Source of the DNA: Streptomyces sporangiiformans | GTDB lineage: Bacteria; Actinomycetota; Actinomycetes; Streptomycetales; Streptomycetaceae | NCBI RefSeq assembly: GCF_005768555.2 | Contig: NZ_VCHX02000346.1 | Span: 1-49,213 of the forward strand | DNA length: 49,213 nt | Direction: 5' to 3' | Part shown: piece after piece, positions 1-9,485 of the stretch | Layout: every line of letters begins with the position of its first letter | How positions within the stretch are numbered: position 1 is the first letter of the stretch | The notes under the pieces: model-generated | The model's database searches: none | Told to the model about the DNA's origin: nothing | The model's input: only the letters and a program-made list of their open reading frames with translations | Made by a program: the position numbers and the translations under genes

Positions 1-13
1 CCGCGGCGGTGAG

Positions 14-47
14 CCGGCCGCCGCGACGACGTCGGCGCGGCGGCCGG
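14..47 (-). terminator. Candidate terminator after the DUF4394 gene
   Basis: A perfect 12-base inverted repeat (14-25 and 36-47, arm CCGGCCGCCGCG) with a 10-base spacer lies 20 bases past the stop codon of the leftward gene that ends at 67. There is no T-tract, which is common for actinobacterial terminators. The remaining bases 1-66 show no gene that can be supported. Confidence 0.5.
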
Positions 48-66
48 GGAGCGATCCGATCCGGAC

Positions 67-1044
67 TCAGCCCTGGCGCGTCGGCAGCGCCAGATCCATG
101 ACCGTTCGACGGCTGTCGAAGGTCCCGGCGCGGGTCACCGAACCGCTCAGCAGGTCCACCCGGTACAGCCGCTGTGCGCCACCGACGCGCAGGACGGCGT
201 ACCCGGTGTTCGTACCGGACCGTGCCGAGGTGTGGATGTCGAAGCCCGCGTTCGGCCCGGCGTCGACGCCCGACTTGCCGGTGGGGGCGAGGTTGCCGGC
301 GTTGGCCGGGGACTGGACGGAGACCTGGTCGAGGGTCGTGTCGAGGTCGAAGAGGGTGGTGGCGGTCGCCGCGGAGAGGTCGTTGTTCGTGTACGCCGCT
401 CCGGTCACCCCCCGGGCCGTGGCGCCGACCGTGGCGGGCGGGACGGGCGGATTGGTGAGCGTGCCGTCGACCGCGGTGGTACCGGCCGCGGGAGCGCCGG
501 CCGGGTCGTCGATGTTGTGGCGGAGGTTCTGGCCGGTGTCGCTGATGATCCGCAGCCGGTTGGCGGCCGGGTTGAAGTCGACACCGAAGGAGCCGCCCTG
601 CGGGGCCACGCTCAGCTGGGACACCTTGGTGGCCTTGGCGCCGATCTCGCGGAGGGTGTAGATGCCGCCGCGGTCGCCGACGCCGTAGAGCTTGTTGTTC
701 TGTACGCGGTAGTCGATGCCGACCAGCTTGCGGTCGCCCTTGAGGCCGCTCACCTTGCCGAGCGGGAGGGTGCGGCCCGGCTGGTCCGTGCGGAAGCGGA
801 CGAGCCGCTGGTCGTCGGTGAGCCCGATGGCACTGAGCCGGTCGCCCACGGCCCGCGCCGGCCCCGCTCCGGCTCCGCCCTTGGCCTCGATCGCCGAGCC
901 CGAAGAGGACGAAGAGGAGGAAGAGGAGGAAGAGGCCGCAGAGGACGAGTCGGTCCGCTGCTCGCCATCGCTCGCCGCGACGTAGCCGACGGTTCCGATG
1001 GCGAGCGCCATGGTGGCCACGCCGATGACTGCTTGCTTGCGCAT
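67..1044 (-). CDS. Secreted DUF4394 domain-containing protein
   Basis: This is a 325-residue protein of unknown role. The N-terminus (MRKQAVIGVATMALAIGTVGYVAA) is a signal peptide or signal anchor, so the protein is probably exported. A low-complexity stretch of about a dozen serines (residues roughly 33-49) follows and then a Gly/Ala linker. The rest matches the DUF4394 pattern as I know it: a repetitive beta-rich domain with motifs such as LVGIDYRVQNNKLYGVGDRG, GVDFNPAANRLRIISDTGQN and GFDIHTS, probably a propeller-like fold. The ATG at 1044 is the only start that gives a complete signal sequence. The gene stands alone, with terminators on both sides. Function is not known; the family call is fairly sure. 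Confidence 0.8.
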   Translation of the reverse strand: MRKQAVIGVATMALAIGTVGYVAASDGEQRTDSSSAASSSSSSSSSSSGSAIEAKGGAGAGPARAVGDRLSAIGLTDDQRLVRFRTDQPGRTLPLGKVSGLKGDRKLVGIDYRVQNNKLYGVGDRGGIYTLREIGAKATKVSQLSVAPQGGSFGVDFNPAANRLRIISDTGQNLRHNIDDPAGAPAAGTTAVDGTLTNPPVPPATVGATARGVTGAAYTNNDLSAATATTLFDLDTTLDQVSVQSPANAGNLAPTGKSGVDAGPNAGFDIHTSARSGTNTGYAVLRVGGAQRLYRVDLLSGSVTRAGTFDSRRTVMDLALPTRQG

Positions 1045-1127
1045 GTTGCCCCCGTGAGGTTTTCGCGACCCGCCCCCTGCGGGCCGCGTATGACCTCCTC
1101 TTCGGAGCGGTTCGCGCCCTGGATGGG

Positions 1128-1180
1128 AAAAACCCCGATTCCGTTACGTCTGTTACGTCCGTAACGGAATCGGGGTTTTT
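1128..1180. terminator. Strong bidirectional terminator
   Basis: A perfect 21-base inverted repeat (1128-1148 and 1160-1180) encloses an 11-base loop. It begins with five A and ends with five T, so it has a T-tract on either strand. It lies 57 bases beyond the stop of the leftward glyS gene and should end that transcript. Confidence 0.9.
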
Positions 1181-1236
1181 CACGCGACAGGGGCGCGGCG
1201 CGTCGGGGTGCGCGCCGCCTGCCGCCGGGCCGAAGG

Positions 1237-2619
<1,383 letters not shown>

Positions 2620-2754
2620 GGTGCTCTCTTCATTACGACGACGGCGACGAAGCGATTGCTTCAGGAGCGAATGCTTCAGATTACCGGCGGTCCCTCCCCC
2701 CGGATCAAATCGGTTCGGGGCGAGGGTACGGGTACGGGACAACCCAGGCGCTTG

Positions 2755-2792
2755 TTGACAATCGTTTCCAGTTTTGTTGAAAATGGGTGTCA
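2755..2792 (+). promoter_or_regulatory. znuA promoter with two Zur-like boxes
   Basis: A perfect -35 TTGACA (2755-2760) is followed, 18 bases later, by a -10-like GAAAAT (2779-2784). This would place transcription start at about 2791-2792, on the ATG itself. Two imperfect 15-base palindromes resembling the actinobacterial Zur box (core TGAAAACGATTTTCA) overlap these elements: 2756-2770 (TGACAATCGTTTCCA) and 2778-2792 (TGAAAATGGGTGTCA). Their starts are 22 bases apart, about two helical turns. The boxes are read from sequence; Zur control is inference supported by the zur gene three genes downstream. Confidence 0.7.
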
Positions 2793-3778
2793 TGAACGTA
2801 CGACGGCGCTTCGCCGCTTCTCGAATAGACACCGCAGGTACCGCGGCGGTCGCGGCGGCCAGCGCCCTCGCCCTCCTCGCCCTCTCCGCCTGCTCCTCCG
2901 ACTCGTCCGCCGCGAGCGGCAACAGCAGCGGGAAGCTCGACGTCGTGGCGTCGTTCTATCCGATGCAGTACCTCGCGGAGCAGATAGGCGGCGACGACGT
3001 CAGTGTGACCACGCTGACCGAGCCCGGCCAGGAGCCGCACGACCTGGAGATCAGCGCCAAGCAGACCGCGCAGCTCCAGGAGGCGGACGCGGTCCTCTAC
3101 CTGAAGAACCTGCAGCCCACCGTCGACGAGGCCGTGGCTCAGTCCGAGGTCGGGACGAAGATCGACGCGGCCACGCTGACCGACCTGGAGGAGCACGGCA
3201 ACGAGGTCGGCGGCCACGCGGCCGAGCACGACGCGCACGAGGGCGAAGAAGAGCACGGCAAGGACCCGCACATCTGGCTGGACCCGGTGAAGTACGCCGA
3301 GGTCGCCGAGGGCGTCGGCAAGGCCTTCGAGAAGGCCGACCCGGACCACGCCGCGACGTACAAGAAGAACACCGCGGCGCTGGTGAAGAAGCTGAACGAC
3401 CTCAACACGCAGTACGAGGACGGGCTCAAGAACACGAAGACGAAGGTCTTCATCACCACGCACGCCGCCTTCGGTTACCTCGCCGAGCGCTACGGCCTCA
3501 CCGAGGAGGCCATCAACGGCCTGGACCCGGAGAGCGAGCCCAGTGCCGGCCGCGTCAAGGACCTTGAGAAGATGGCGAAGGCCGACGGCGTCTCCACGGT
3601 CTTCTACGAGACCCTCGTCAGCGACAAGACCGCGAAGACCATCGCCAAGGACGCGAACCTCAAGACGGATGTGCTCGACCCGATCGAGGGCATCACCGAC
3701 AAGTCCAAGGGCGACGACTACATCGCGGTCATGGAGTCCAACCTCAAGGCGCTGCAGTCGGCACTCGGCGCGAAATGA
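2792..3778 (+). CDS. znuA: Zinc ABC transporter substrate-binding lipoprotein
   Basis: Captures zinc outside the membrane and hands it to the permease. The 328-residue product has a lipoprotein signal (ALALLALSAC, acylated Cys in LSAC), a beta-strand with SFYPMQYLAEQIGG, the metal ligand region EPGQEPHDLEIS, and the helix-spanning segment ending DPHIWLDPVKYAEV. A His/Glu-rich loop (HAAEHDAHEGEEEHGKDPH) sits before DPHIW, as in ZnuA/AdcA cluster A-I proteins. A later metal-ligand region reads TTHAAFGYLAERYG. ATG 2792 has no ribosome site in front of it but fits a leaderless transcript; in-frame TTG 2774 and ATG 2783 are alternatives. First gene of the znuACB-zur cluster. Confidence 0.92.
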   Translation: MNVRRRFAASRIDTAGTAAVAAASALALLALSACSSDSSAASGNSSGKLDVVASFYPMQYLAEQIGGDDVSVTTLTEPGQEPHDLEISAKQTAQLQEADAVLYLKNLQPTVDEAVAQSEVGTKIDAATLTDLEEHGNEVGGHAAEHDAHEGEEEHGKDPHIWLDPVKYAEVAEGVGKAFEKADPDHAATYKKNTAALVKKLNDLNTQYEDGLKNTKTKVFITTHAAFGYLAERYGLTEEAINGLDPESEPSAGRVKDLEKMAKADGVSTVFYETLVSDKTAKTIAKDANLKTDVLDPIEGITDKSKGDDYIAVMESNLKALQSALGAK

Positions 3779-3800
3779 CCACCCAGCGGAGGACGCCGGC

Positions 3801-4706
3801 ATGAAGCCAGAGCCCGCCACGACCGAACCGGCGACGGCCGAGCCCGGCACGGACGAGTCCCGTACGGCCCAGTCGCGTACGGCCGAGTCCGCCGTGGCCG
3901 GGCCCGGCACGGCCACGCGCGGTACGAGCGAGCCCTCCCCGGCCGAGCCCGTCATATCCCTGCGTGGTGTGACGGCCGAGCTCGGCTCGCGTCCCGTTCT
4001 GCGGGGCATCGACCTCACCGTGCGCCACGGTGAGGTCGTCGCGCTGCTCGGTGCCAACGGCTCCGGCAAGTCCACGGCCGTCCGTACGGTCATCGGCCAG
4101 GTCCCGGTCACCGGCGGCGAGATCGAGCTCTTCGGCACGCCCCGGCGCCGTTTCCGCGACTGGGCGCGCGTGGGCTACGTACCGCAGCGCACGACCGCAG
4201 CAGGCGGGGTGCCCGCGACGGTGACCGAGGTGGTCTCGTCGGGGCGGCTGTCCCGCGCCCGCTTCGGGATCCTGCGCAAGGCCGACCGCGAGGCGGTCCG
4301 CCAGGCCATCGAACTGGTCGGCATGGCGGACCGCGCCAAGGACTCCGTGGACGCCCTCTCCGGCGGCCAGCACCAGCGCGTACTCATCGCGCGCGCCCTC
4401 GCCGCGCAGCCGGAACTCCTGATCATGGACGAGCCGATGGCCGGCGTGGACCTCGCCAGCCAGGAGGTACTCGCCGAGACCCTGCGGGTGCAGGTCGCCC
4501 AGGGCGCTTCCGTCCTCCTCGTCCTGCACGAACTGGGTCCCCTGGAGCCGCTGATCGACCGCGCGGTCGTCCTGCGCGACGGCTGCGTGCTGCACGACGG
4601 CCCGCCCCCGGCGGCCGTGGGCCAGCACGCGCTGCCCGGCCACGACCACGTACACCCGCACGCGGCTCACGACGCCGAACCCCTCCGGACGGGACTGCTG
4701 AGCTGA
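3801..4706 (+). CDS. znuC: Zinc ABC transporter ATP-binding protein
   Basis: ATPase that powers zinc import with the permease encoded next. The ATG at 3801 has a GCGGAGGA ribosome site, giving 301 residues. Residues 1-50 are an unusual repeated Thr/Glu/Pro/Ala tail (TEPATAEPGTDESRTAQSRT) with no place in the ABC fold. The ATPase follows: Walker A GANGSGKST (residues 84-92), Q-loop region YVPQRT, signature LSGGQHQRV, Walker B LLIMDEP, and switch His in LVLHEL. The C-terminus is His-rich (HALPGHDHVHPHAAHD), plausibly metal-binding. It ends in a TGATG overlap with the permease start, indicating translational coupling. Confidence 0.92.
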   Translation: MKPEPATTEPATAEPGTDESRTAQSRTAESAVAGPGTATRGTSEPSPAEPVISLRGVTAELGSRPVLRGIDLTVRHGEVVALLGANGSGKSTAVRTVIGQVPVTGGEIELFGTPRRRFRDWARVGYVPQRTTAAGGVPATVTEVVSSGRLSRARFGILRKADREAVRQAIELVGMADRAKDSVDALSGGQHQRVLIARALAAQPELLIMDEPMAGVDLASQEVLAETLRVQVAQGASVLLVLHELGPLEPLIDRAVVLRDGCVLHDGPPPAAVGQHALPGHDHVHPHAAHDAEPLRTGLLS

Positions 4707-5629
4707 TGGACATCCTCGACTACGCCTTCATGCAGCGGGCCCTGCTCGCCGCCGTACTCGTCGGCATCACCGCGCCCGCCGTCGGCATCTACCTCGTACA
4801 GCGCCGCCAGGCCCTGATGGGCGACGGCATCGGGCACGTGGCGATGACGGGAGTGGGCCTCGGCTTCCTCCTCTCCACCTCTCCCGTGTGGATGGCGACG
4901 GCCGTCTCGGTCCTCGGCGCGGTCCTCATGGAGCTGATCCGCTGGTACGGCAGGACGCGCGGCGACATCGCGCTCGCGATGCTGTTCTACGGCGGCATGG
5001 CGGGCGGCGTGATGTTCATCAACCTCGCGCCGGGCGGCTCGAACGCGAACCTGACGTCGTACCTGTTCGGGTCGTTGTCGACGGTGTCGGAGTCGGACGT
5101 GACGGCGATCTGCCTGCTCGCGGCGCTCGTCGTCCTCGTCACCCTCGGCCTGCGCCGGCAGCTGTTCGCGGTCAGCCAGGACGAGGAGTTCGCGCGCGTG
5201 ACCGGTCTGCCGGTCCGGGCCCTGAACCTGCTCACGGCGGTCACGGCGGCCGTCACCGTGACGGTCGCCATGCGGGTCGTCGGCCTGCTCCTGGTCTCGG
5301 CGCTGATGGTGGTGCCGGTCGCCGCGGCGCAGCAGCTGAGCCGCAGCTTCGCGGCCACCTTCGTGATCGCGGTGGCACTCGGAGTGAGCGTGACCATCGG
5401 CGGCACGGTGACGTCGTACTACCAGGACGTGCCGCCCGGGGCGACGATCGTTCTGCTGACCATCGGGGCGTTCATCGTGCTGACCGTGCTGGCCGCGCCG
5501 CTGAACCGGCGCCGGGCCCGGGCCGCCGCGCGGGCGGCGGCCGGGGATGTGGCCGGGGACGCGGCCCAGGAGCCGGCGGAGTGCGCGATTCCGGCCACCC
5601 GCTCCGCCACGGGGAAGGCCGGCGTCTGA
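4706..5629 (+). CDS. znuB: Zinc ABC transporter permease (ABC-3 family)
   Basis: Membrane channel of the zinc importer, 307 residues with about eight hydrophobic segments. Family landmarks include the start YAFMQRALLAAVLVGITAPAVG, the conserved cytoplasmic stretch RRQALMGDGIGHVAM, and the coupling-region sequence VVGLLLVSALMVVPVAAA. Its start codon overlaps the stop of znuC. The last 40 residues are an Ala/Arg-rich tail without a membrane segment. A 59-base gap separates it from zur, so the four genes may share one message, with a possible extra zur promoter in the gap. Confidence 0.92.
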   Translation: MDILDYAFMQRALLAAVLVGITAPAVGIYLVQRRQALMGDGIGHVAMTGVGLGFLLSTSPVWMATAVSVLGAVLMELIRWYGRTRGDIALAMLFYGGMAGGVMFINLAPGGSNANLTSYLFGSLSTVSESDVTAICLLAALVVLVTLGLRRQLFAVSQDEEFARVTGLPVRALNLLTAVTAAVTVTVAMRVVGLLLVSALMVVPVAAAQQLSRSFAATFVIAVALGVSVTIGGTVTSYYQDVPPGATIVLLTIGAFIVLTVLAAPLNRRRARAAARAAAGDVAGDAAQEPAECAIPATRSATGKAGV

Positions 5630-5688
5630 CCGCGGCCTGATCGGGCTGGCACAATGGCCCGGCAAGCCGCAGATGTAAGGAGGCAACG

Positions 5689-6111
5689 GTGACGACCGCT
5701 GGACCGCCCGTTCGGGGCCGCTCGACCCGTCAGCGGGCCGCCGTGGCGGCGGCGCTCGACGAGGTCGACGAGTTCCGCAGTGCGCAGGATCTTCACGACA
5801 TGCTCAAGCACAAGGGCGACTCCGTCGGGCTGACCACGGTGTACCGCACGCTCCAGTCCCTCGCCGACGCCGGCGAGGTCGACGTCCTGCGCACCTCCGA
5901 CGGCGAGTCCGTCTACCGCCGCTGCTCCACCGGCGAGCACCACCACCACCTGGTGTGCCGCGTCTGCGGCAAAGCGGTCGAGGTGGAAGGTCCGGCCGTC
6001 GAGAAGTGGGCGGAAGCGATCGCGGCGGAGCACGGCTATGTGAGCGTGGCGCATACGGTGGAGATCTTCGGCAAGTGCGCGGACTGCGCGAGCGCCCCGG
6101 CCAAGGGCTGA
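5689..6111 (+). CDS. zur: Zinc uptake regulator, Fur family
   Basis: Zinc-dependent repressor; with zinc bound it should silence the adjacent uptake operon. The product is 140 residues, standard for the family. A winged helix occupies residues 10-75 (recognition region GLTTVYRTLQSLADAGEV), then comes the regulatory site with Cys79 and HHHH at 84-87. The structural zinc site is formed by Cys90-Cys93 (CRVC) and Cys130-Cys133 (CADC). The GTG start at 5689 has a strong AAGGAGG ribosome site. Fur-family paralogues for iron or peroxide are possible in principle, but the zinc-transporter context makes Zur the clear choice. The paired Zur-like boxes at 2756-2792 are its likely target. Confidence 0.93.
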   Translation: MTTAGPPVRGRSTRQRAAVAAALDEVDEFRSAQDLHDMLKHKGDSVGLTTVYRTLQSLADAGEVDVLRTSDGESVYRRCSTGEHHHHLVCRVCGKAVEVEGPAVEKWAEAIAAEHGYVSVAHTVEIFGKCADCASAPAKG

Positions 6112-6132
6112 GGACCGGGCAGCTCGGCGGGC

Positions 6133-6495
6133 TCAGGGCAGCATGTCGCCGCGGTTCACGCAGCGGTAGGAGCCGTCGTCGTTCCGCCCCACACTGTCGT
6201 AGGTCCAGCAGTGCAGCATCGGCGCGAGCGTCCACATCCGCAGCGCCATGAGGACGCCGAGGGCGGCGACGGCCGCCCACCCCACGTACGACCGTCGCCC
6301 GGCGAGCGCCAGCGCGCCGGCGGTGAGCAGCGCCGCGAACACCAACATGCCGACGATCACCGGCGCCCGGTTCTCCCGCAGCCCCGGAAACGACTCCATT
6401 TCGGTCGTACCGAGGAAGCCGAAGAGCACGATGAGTGCCGCGCAGGCGAAGACGACGGCCGCCGTGCAGCCACGGGCGACGCGGGCGGCGGTCAT
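6133..6495 (-). CDS. Small three-helix membrane protein, unknown function
   Basis: A 120-residue protein with three predicted membrane segments (TAAVVFACAALIVLFGFLG, APVIVGMLVFAALLTAGALAL, WAAVAALGVLMALRMW) and a C-terminal tail with two cysteines (HCWTYDSVGRNDDGSYRCVNRGDMLP) that could form a disulfide outside the cell. I chose ATG 6495 because it overlaps the stop of the preceding gene as ATGA; the frame is open 33 bases further. It is co-transcribed with the YcxB-like gene upstream. I do not recognise a characterised family. Confidence 0.7.
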   Translation of the reverse strand: MTAARVARGCTAAVVFACAALIVLFGFLGTTEMESFPGLRENRAPVIVGMLVFAALLTAGALALAGRRSYVGWAAVAALGVLMALRMWTLAPMLHCWTYDSVGRNDDGSYRCVNRGDMLP

Positions 6496-7022
6496 ACGCG
6501 GGTGAGGTGCCCGTCGAGTATCGCCCACAGCCGGTCGACGTCCACGGGACCGGCGGCACCGCGCTTCGGCAGCACCTCAAGGACCAGGATGTTCGGGTCC
6601 CGGCTGAGCAGGACCAGGTGCTCGGGCGTCTCTCGGTAGCCCCGGAACAGCGACCACCGCTGAAGCAGCTGCGTGTGCTCGGTCTCGGCCGCGACTCCGG
6701 CGCCCGAGACAGTCGTGCGATACTCCCCCTGCCATCCGACGGTGCGCAGCACGTGGTGGGCCTGCAGATGTGGGATCGACCAGATCATGATCGCGCACAG
6801 AACCGCGACCGGCACCGACGAGGTCCAGCCGGACAACACCACGCTCTGCACGGCGAGGGCCGCGAACAGAGCGACGAACGCCCACCGCAGCAGCACGAGG
6901 CGGCGAAGACGCTCACGCACCCGGATGCCCGCGAGGATGTCCGCGCGCGTCGGCCGGTAGGCCGGCTCGACCGCCTCAGCCTGTTCCTGAACTCCCCGCC
7001 GCACACCCTGGTCCCCGACCAC
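6492..7022 (-). CDS. YcxB-like membrane protein
   Basis: A 176-residue protein with an N-terminal cytoplasmic part (YRPTRADILAGIRVRERLRR), two closely spaced membrane helices at about residues 42-85, and a C-terminal soluble part. The C-terminal sequence WSLFRGYRETPEHLVLLSRDPNILVLEVLPKRG has the pattern of the YcxB-like C-terminal domain of bacterial membrane proteins of unknown function. The stop overlaps the next gene start (ATGA), so both are one operon. Role unknown. Confidence 0.7.
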   Translation of the reverse strand: MVGDQGVRRGVQEQAEAVEPAYRPTRADILAGIRVRERLRRLVLLRWAFVALFAALAVQSVVLSGWTSSVPVAVLCAIMIWSIPHLQAHHVLRTVGWQGEYRTTVSGAGVAAETEHTQLLQRWSLFRGYRETPEHLVLLSRDPNILVLEVLPKRGAAGPVDVDRLWAILDGHLTRV

Positions 7023-7089
7023 GGGCCGTCCCCGGTTCTGTGGTGATGTGGCGTGATCTTATCGGCGGGGTCCGACAACGCCCTGGGGC

Positions 7090-7923
7090 CTACGGCTGCT
7101 TGCCCTCCATGGCCAGCAGTTCCTCGTTTGGAATCGCCCCGCCGTAGCGGCGGTCCCGTGACGCGAACTCCACGCACGCCCGCCACAGGTCACGCCGGTC
7201 GAAGTCCGGCCACAGCACATCCTGGAAGACCATCTCGGCGTAAGCACTCTGCCAGAGCAGGTAGTTGGAGGTGCGCTGCTCCCCGCTCGGCCGCAGGAAC
7301 AGGTCCACGTCCGGCATGTCGGGGTAGTAGAGGTACTTCGCGAAGGTCTTCTCGTTGACCTTGGACGGGTCGAGGCGGCCCGCCCGCACGTCCTCCGCCA
7401 GCGCCTGTGCCGCGTCGGCGATCTCCGCGCGGCCGCCGTAGTTCATGCAGAAGTACAGCGTGAGCCCGTCGTTGCCCTTGGTCTGCTCCTGGGCGATCTG
7501 GAGTTCCTTGGCCACCGACTTCCACAGCTTGGGCATTCGGCCCACCCAGCGCACCCGGATGCCGAGTTCGTCGAGTTGGTCGCGGGTCTTGCGGATGAAG
7601 TCACGGTTGAAGTTCATCAGGAAGCGCACCTCGTCCGGCGAGCGCTTCCAGTTCTCCGTGGAGAAGGCGTACAGGGAGATGGCCCCTACGCCCATCTCGA
7701 TGGCGCCCTGCAGCACGTCCAGCACGCGCTCGGCGCCGACCGTGTGACCCTCGGTGCGCGGGAGCCCGCGCTCCTTGGCCCAGCGTCCGTTCCCGTCCAT
7801 GACGATCGCCACATGGTTGGGGATCAGCTCGCCGGGGAGCTTCGGCGCGCGAGCGCCGGACGGATGCGGTTCCGGCTTCCTGTACTCGCGGCGCTGGCGT
7901 CCCAGGATCCCGCGTACCACCAT
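7090..7923 (-). CDS. uppS: Isoprenyl transferase (cis-prenyltransferase, UPP synthase family)
   Basis: Condenses isopentenyl diphosphate onto an allylic diphosphate to make the long polyprenyl carrier lipid for cell-wall synthesis. The 277-residue product has the hallmark HVAIVMDGNGRWAKERGL with catalytic Asp in MDGNGRW, then GAISLYAFSTENWKRS, and the C-terminal block DVDLFLRPSGEQRTSNYLLWQ, all diagnostic. The N-terminal about 30 residues are basic and variable. It lies downstream of recO on the same strand, a conserved actinobacterial pairing, separated by a repeat-filled gap. Streptomycetes often carry two such enzymes, so I cannot say whether this is the main UPP synthase. Confidence 0.93.
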   Translation of the reverse strand: MVVRGILGRQRREYRKPEPHPSGARAPKLPGELIPNHVAIVMDGNGRWAKERGLPRTEGHTVGAERVLDVLQGAIEMGVGAISLYAFSTENWKRSPDEVRFLMNFNRDFIRKTRDQLDELGIRVRWVGRMPKLWKSVAKELQIAQEQTKGNDGLTLYFCMNYGGRAEIADAAQALAEDVRAGRLDPSKVNEKTFAKYLYYPDMPDVDLFLRPSGEQRTSNYLLWQSAYAEMVFQDVLWPDFDRRDLWRACVEFASRDRRYGGAIPNEELLAMEGKQP

Positions 7924-7948
7924 GTGCTTCTCGTCTCCCTAGGTTTCC

Positions 7949-8030
7949 TTGTACGGCTGTTTTGAGCCATTTGGGGCTGTTTACGATTGTTTGGCTGTTG
8001 GCTGTTTACGGCTGTTTCTCTACGTAACGC
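7949..8030. repeat. Cluster of short GGCTGTTT repeats between recO and uppS
   Basis: The gap between these two leftward genes, running into the recO stop, holds about five copies of GGCTGTTT or close variants, several followed by ACG. The composition is T-rich on this strand and stands out from its surroundings. It could give the mRNA a repeated AAACAGCC motif. No function can be assigned. Confidence 0.55.
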
Positions 8031-8758
8031 AGCGAGCGCAGCCCACGCTCCAGATGCCAGTGCAGGTAGGCGGACACCAGCCCACTGCCCTCCCTGACGT
8101 ACCGCGACTCGCAGGCATCGGCCGTCGCCCAGTCCCCCGTCAGCAGCGCGCCGAGCAGTTCGAGGGCCTGCGCCGAGGGTACGACGCTGCCGGGTACCCG
8201 GCAGTCCACGCACACGGAACCTCCCGCGGCGACCGAGAAGAACCGATTCGGTCCGGCCATTCCACACTTCGCGCAGTCACTGAAGCTTGGCGCGTAGCCG
8301 TTGACGGCGAGCGAACGCAGCAGGAAGGCGTCGAGGACAAGATGCGGCTCGTGCTCGCCGCGCGCCAGCGTCCGCAGCCCGCCCACGAGCAGCAGATACT
8401 GCTGGACGGCCGGCTCGCCCTCGTGGTCGGTGAACCGCTCGGCCGTCTCCAGCATGGCCGTCCCGGCGGTGTAGCGGGCGTAGTCCGAGACGATCCCGCC
8501 ACCGTACGGAGCTATCGTCTCGCTCTGCGTGCACAGCGGCAGCCCACGCCCCACCAGCTCGCTCCCGCGCGCGAAGAACTGCACGTCCACATGCGAGAAC
8601 GGTTCGAGCCGCGCCCCGAACTTCGACTTCGTACGTCGCACTCCGCGGGCCACGGCACGTACGCGGCCGTGGCCGCGTGTGAGCAGGGTGATGATGCGGT
8701 CGGCTTCACCGAGCTTCTGTGTCCGCAGGACGATGCCGTCGTCCCGGAAGAGACTCAT
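8006..8758 (-). CDS. recO: DNA repair protein RecO
   Basis: Loads RecA during gap repair, acting with RecR. The 250-residue product from ATG 8758 begins MSLFRDDGIVLRTQKLGEADRI, the typical N-terminal OB-fold start. The OB-fold continues with VRAVARGVRRTKSKFGARLEPFSHV. A helical region follows, and a zinc-finger pair CAKCG with CVDCR is present near the C-terminus. The frame is open 60 bases upstream, but the extension (PPRVRREARPPTPYAR) does not look like RecO. Confidence 0.93.
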   Translation of the reverse strand: MSLFRDDGIVLRTQKLGEADRIITLLTRGHGRVRAVARGVRRTKSKFGARLEPFSHVDVQFFARGSELVGRGLPLCTQSETIAPYGGGIVSDYARYTAGTAMLETAERFTDHEGEPAVQQYLLLVGGLRTLARGEHEPHLVLDAFLLRSLAVNGYAPSFSDCAKCGMAGPNRFFSVAAGGSVCVDCRVPGSVVPSAQALELLGALLTGDWATADACESRYVREGSGLVSAYLHWHLERGLRSLRYVEKQP

Positions 8759-8833
8759 GGGGTCCATTCTCGCGTACGGCGTCGGCGGGCGTGCCTCGCG
8801 TCTCACGCGGGGAGGCAACCACCGTACGGGGAG

Positions 8834-9448
8834 TCAGCGCGCGTGATCGGGTTCGCTGATCGCTTCCCAGGGAGCCATGTTCCAGGGGCTGGACTTGTTC
8901 GCCGGGTCCAGGAGGGACTGCAGATGCGCGTCGGCCGCTTCCTGCGGGGCGGGCAGGCCCGTCTCCCGGGTGCGCCGGAGGTTGTCGCGCCAGACCATCC
9001 GCCCCAGCATGTAGTGCTCGGCGTACTCCTTCCATGAGCCGTACGACCGCACCACCGCCGGCACGATGTTCTTGAGCGCGGTCCACGCCTCGGCCTCGCT
9101 CAGCAGGCCGCTCGCGAAACCCCGGCGGGAGATGTCCACGTAGAGTCCGGCGTCCCACGCCAGCGGCTCGAAGCCGAGCCGCTGCCGCGCCCGTGCGCGG
9201 TAACCGGTCCGCGCGAGGCCGTCGAGCCGGCCGGCCAGCGCGTCACGCGAGGTGATCTCCCACTGGTCGGCCAGCCACCGCCGGGCCTTCTCGTCGTCGA
9301 TGCGGGTGAACGGGTACAGGGTCGTCCGCGAGGCATCCCGGTCCCGGTTCACCGGCGCGCTCAGCGACACCATCCAGAGCTGGTGCATGGTGAGCGGAAC
9401 AGGGTACTTGCGCGCCGTCTTCGGCTTGCGAAGGTTCCATATCGCCAT
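8834..9448 (-). CDS. DUF1266 domain-containing protein
   Basis: A 204-residue soluble protein. The core from about residue 60, with the Trp/Tyr-rich stretches EAWTALKNIVPAVVRSYGSWKEYAEHYMLGRMVWR and GLPAPQEAADAHLQSLLDP, matches the DUF1266 family, which has no established function. I chose ATG 9448 (MAIWNLRKPKTARKYP); an in-frame start 51 bases earlier adds residues unlike the family. It is transcribed in the same direction as recO, 75 bases away, but a shared transcript is not evident. Confidence 0.75.
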   Translation of the reverse strand: MAIWNLRKPKTARKYPVPLTMHQLWMVSLSAPVNRDRDASRTTLYPFTRIDDEKARRWLADQWEITSRDALAGRLDGLARTGYRARARQRLGFEPLAWDAGLYVDISRRGFASGLLSEAEAWTALKNIVPAVVRSYGSWKEYAEHYMLGRMVWRDNLRRTRETGLPAPQEAADAHLQSLLDPANKSSPWNMAPWEAISEPDHAR

Positions 9449-9485
9449 GCGCCCGCACCCTATGTCACGCCGTTCACCTCCCGCT

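Noticed and set aside
2620..2922. N-terminal extension of glyS up to 2922
   Set aside because: It would run over the zinc promoter and the znuA start; GTG 2619 has a ribosome site and gives the standard 460-residue enzyme.
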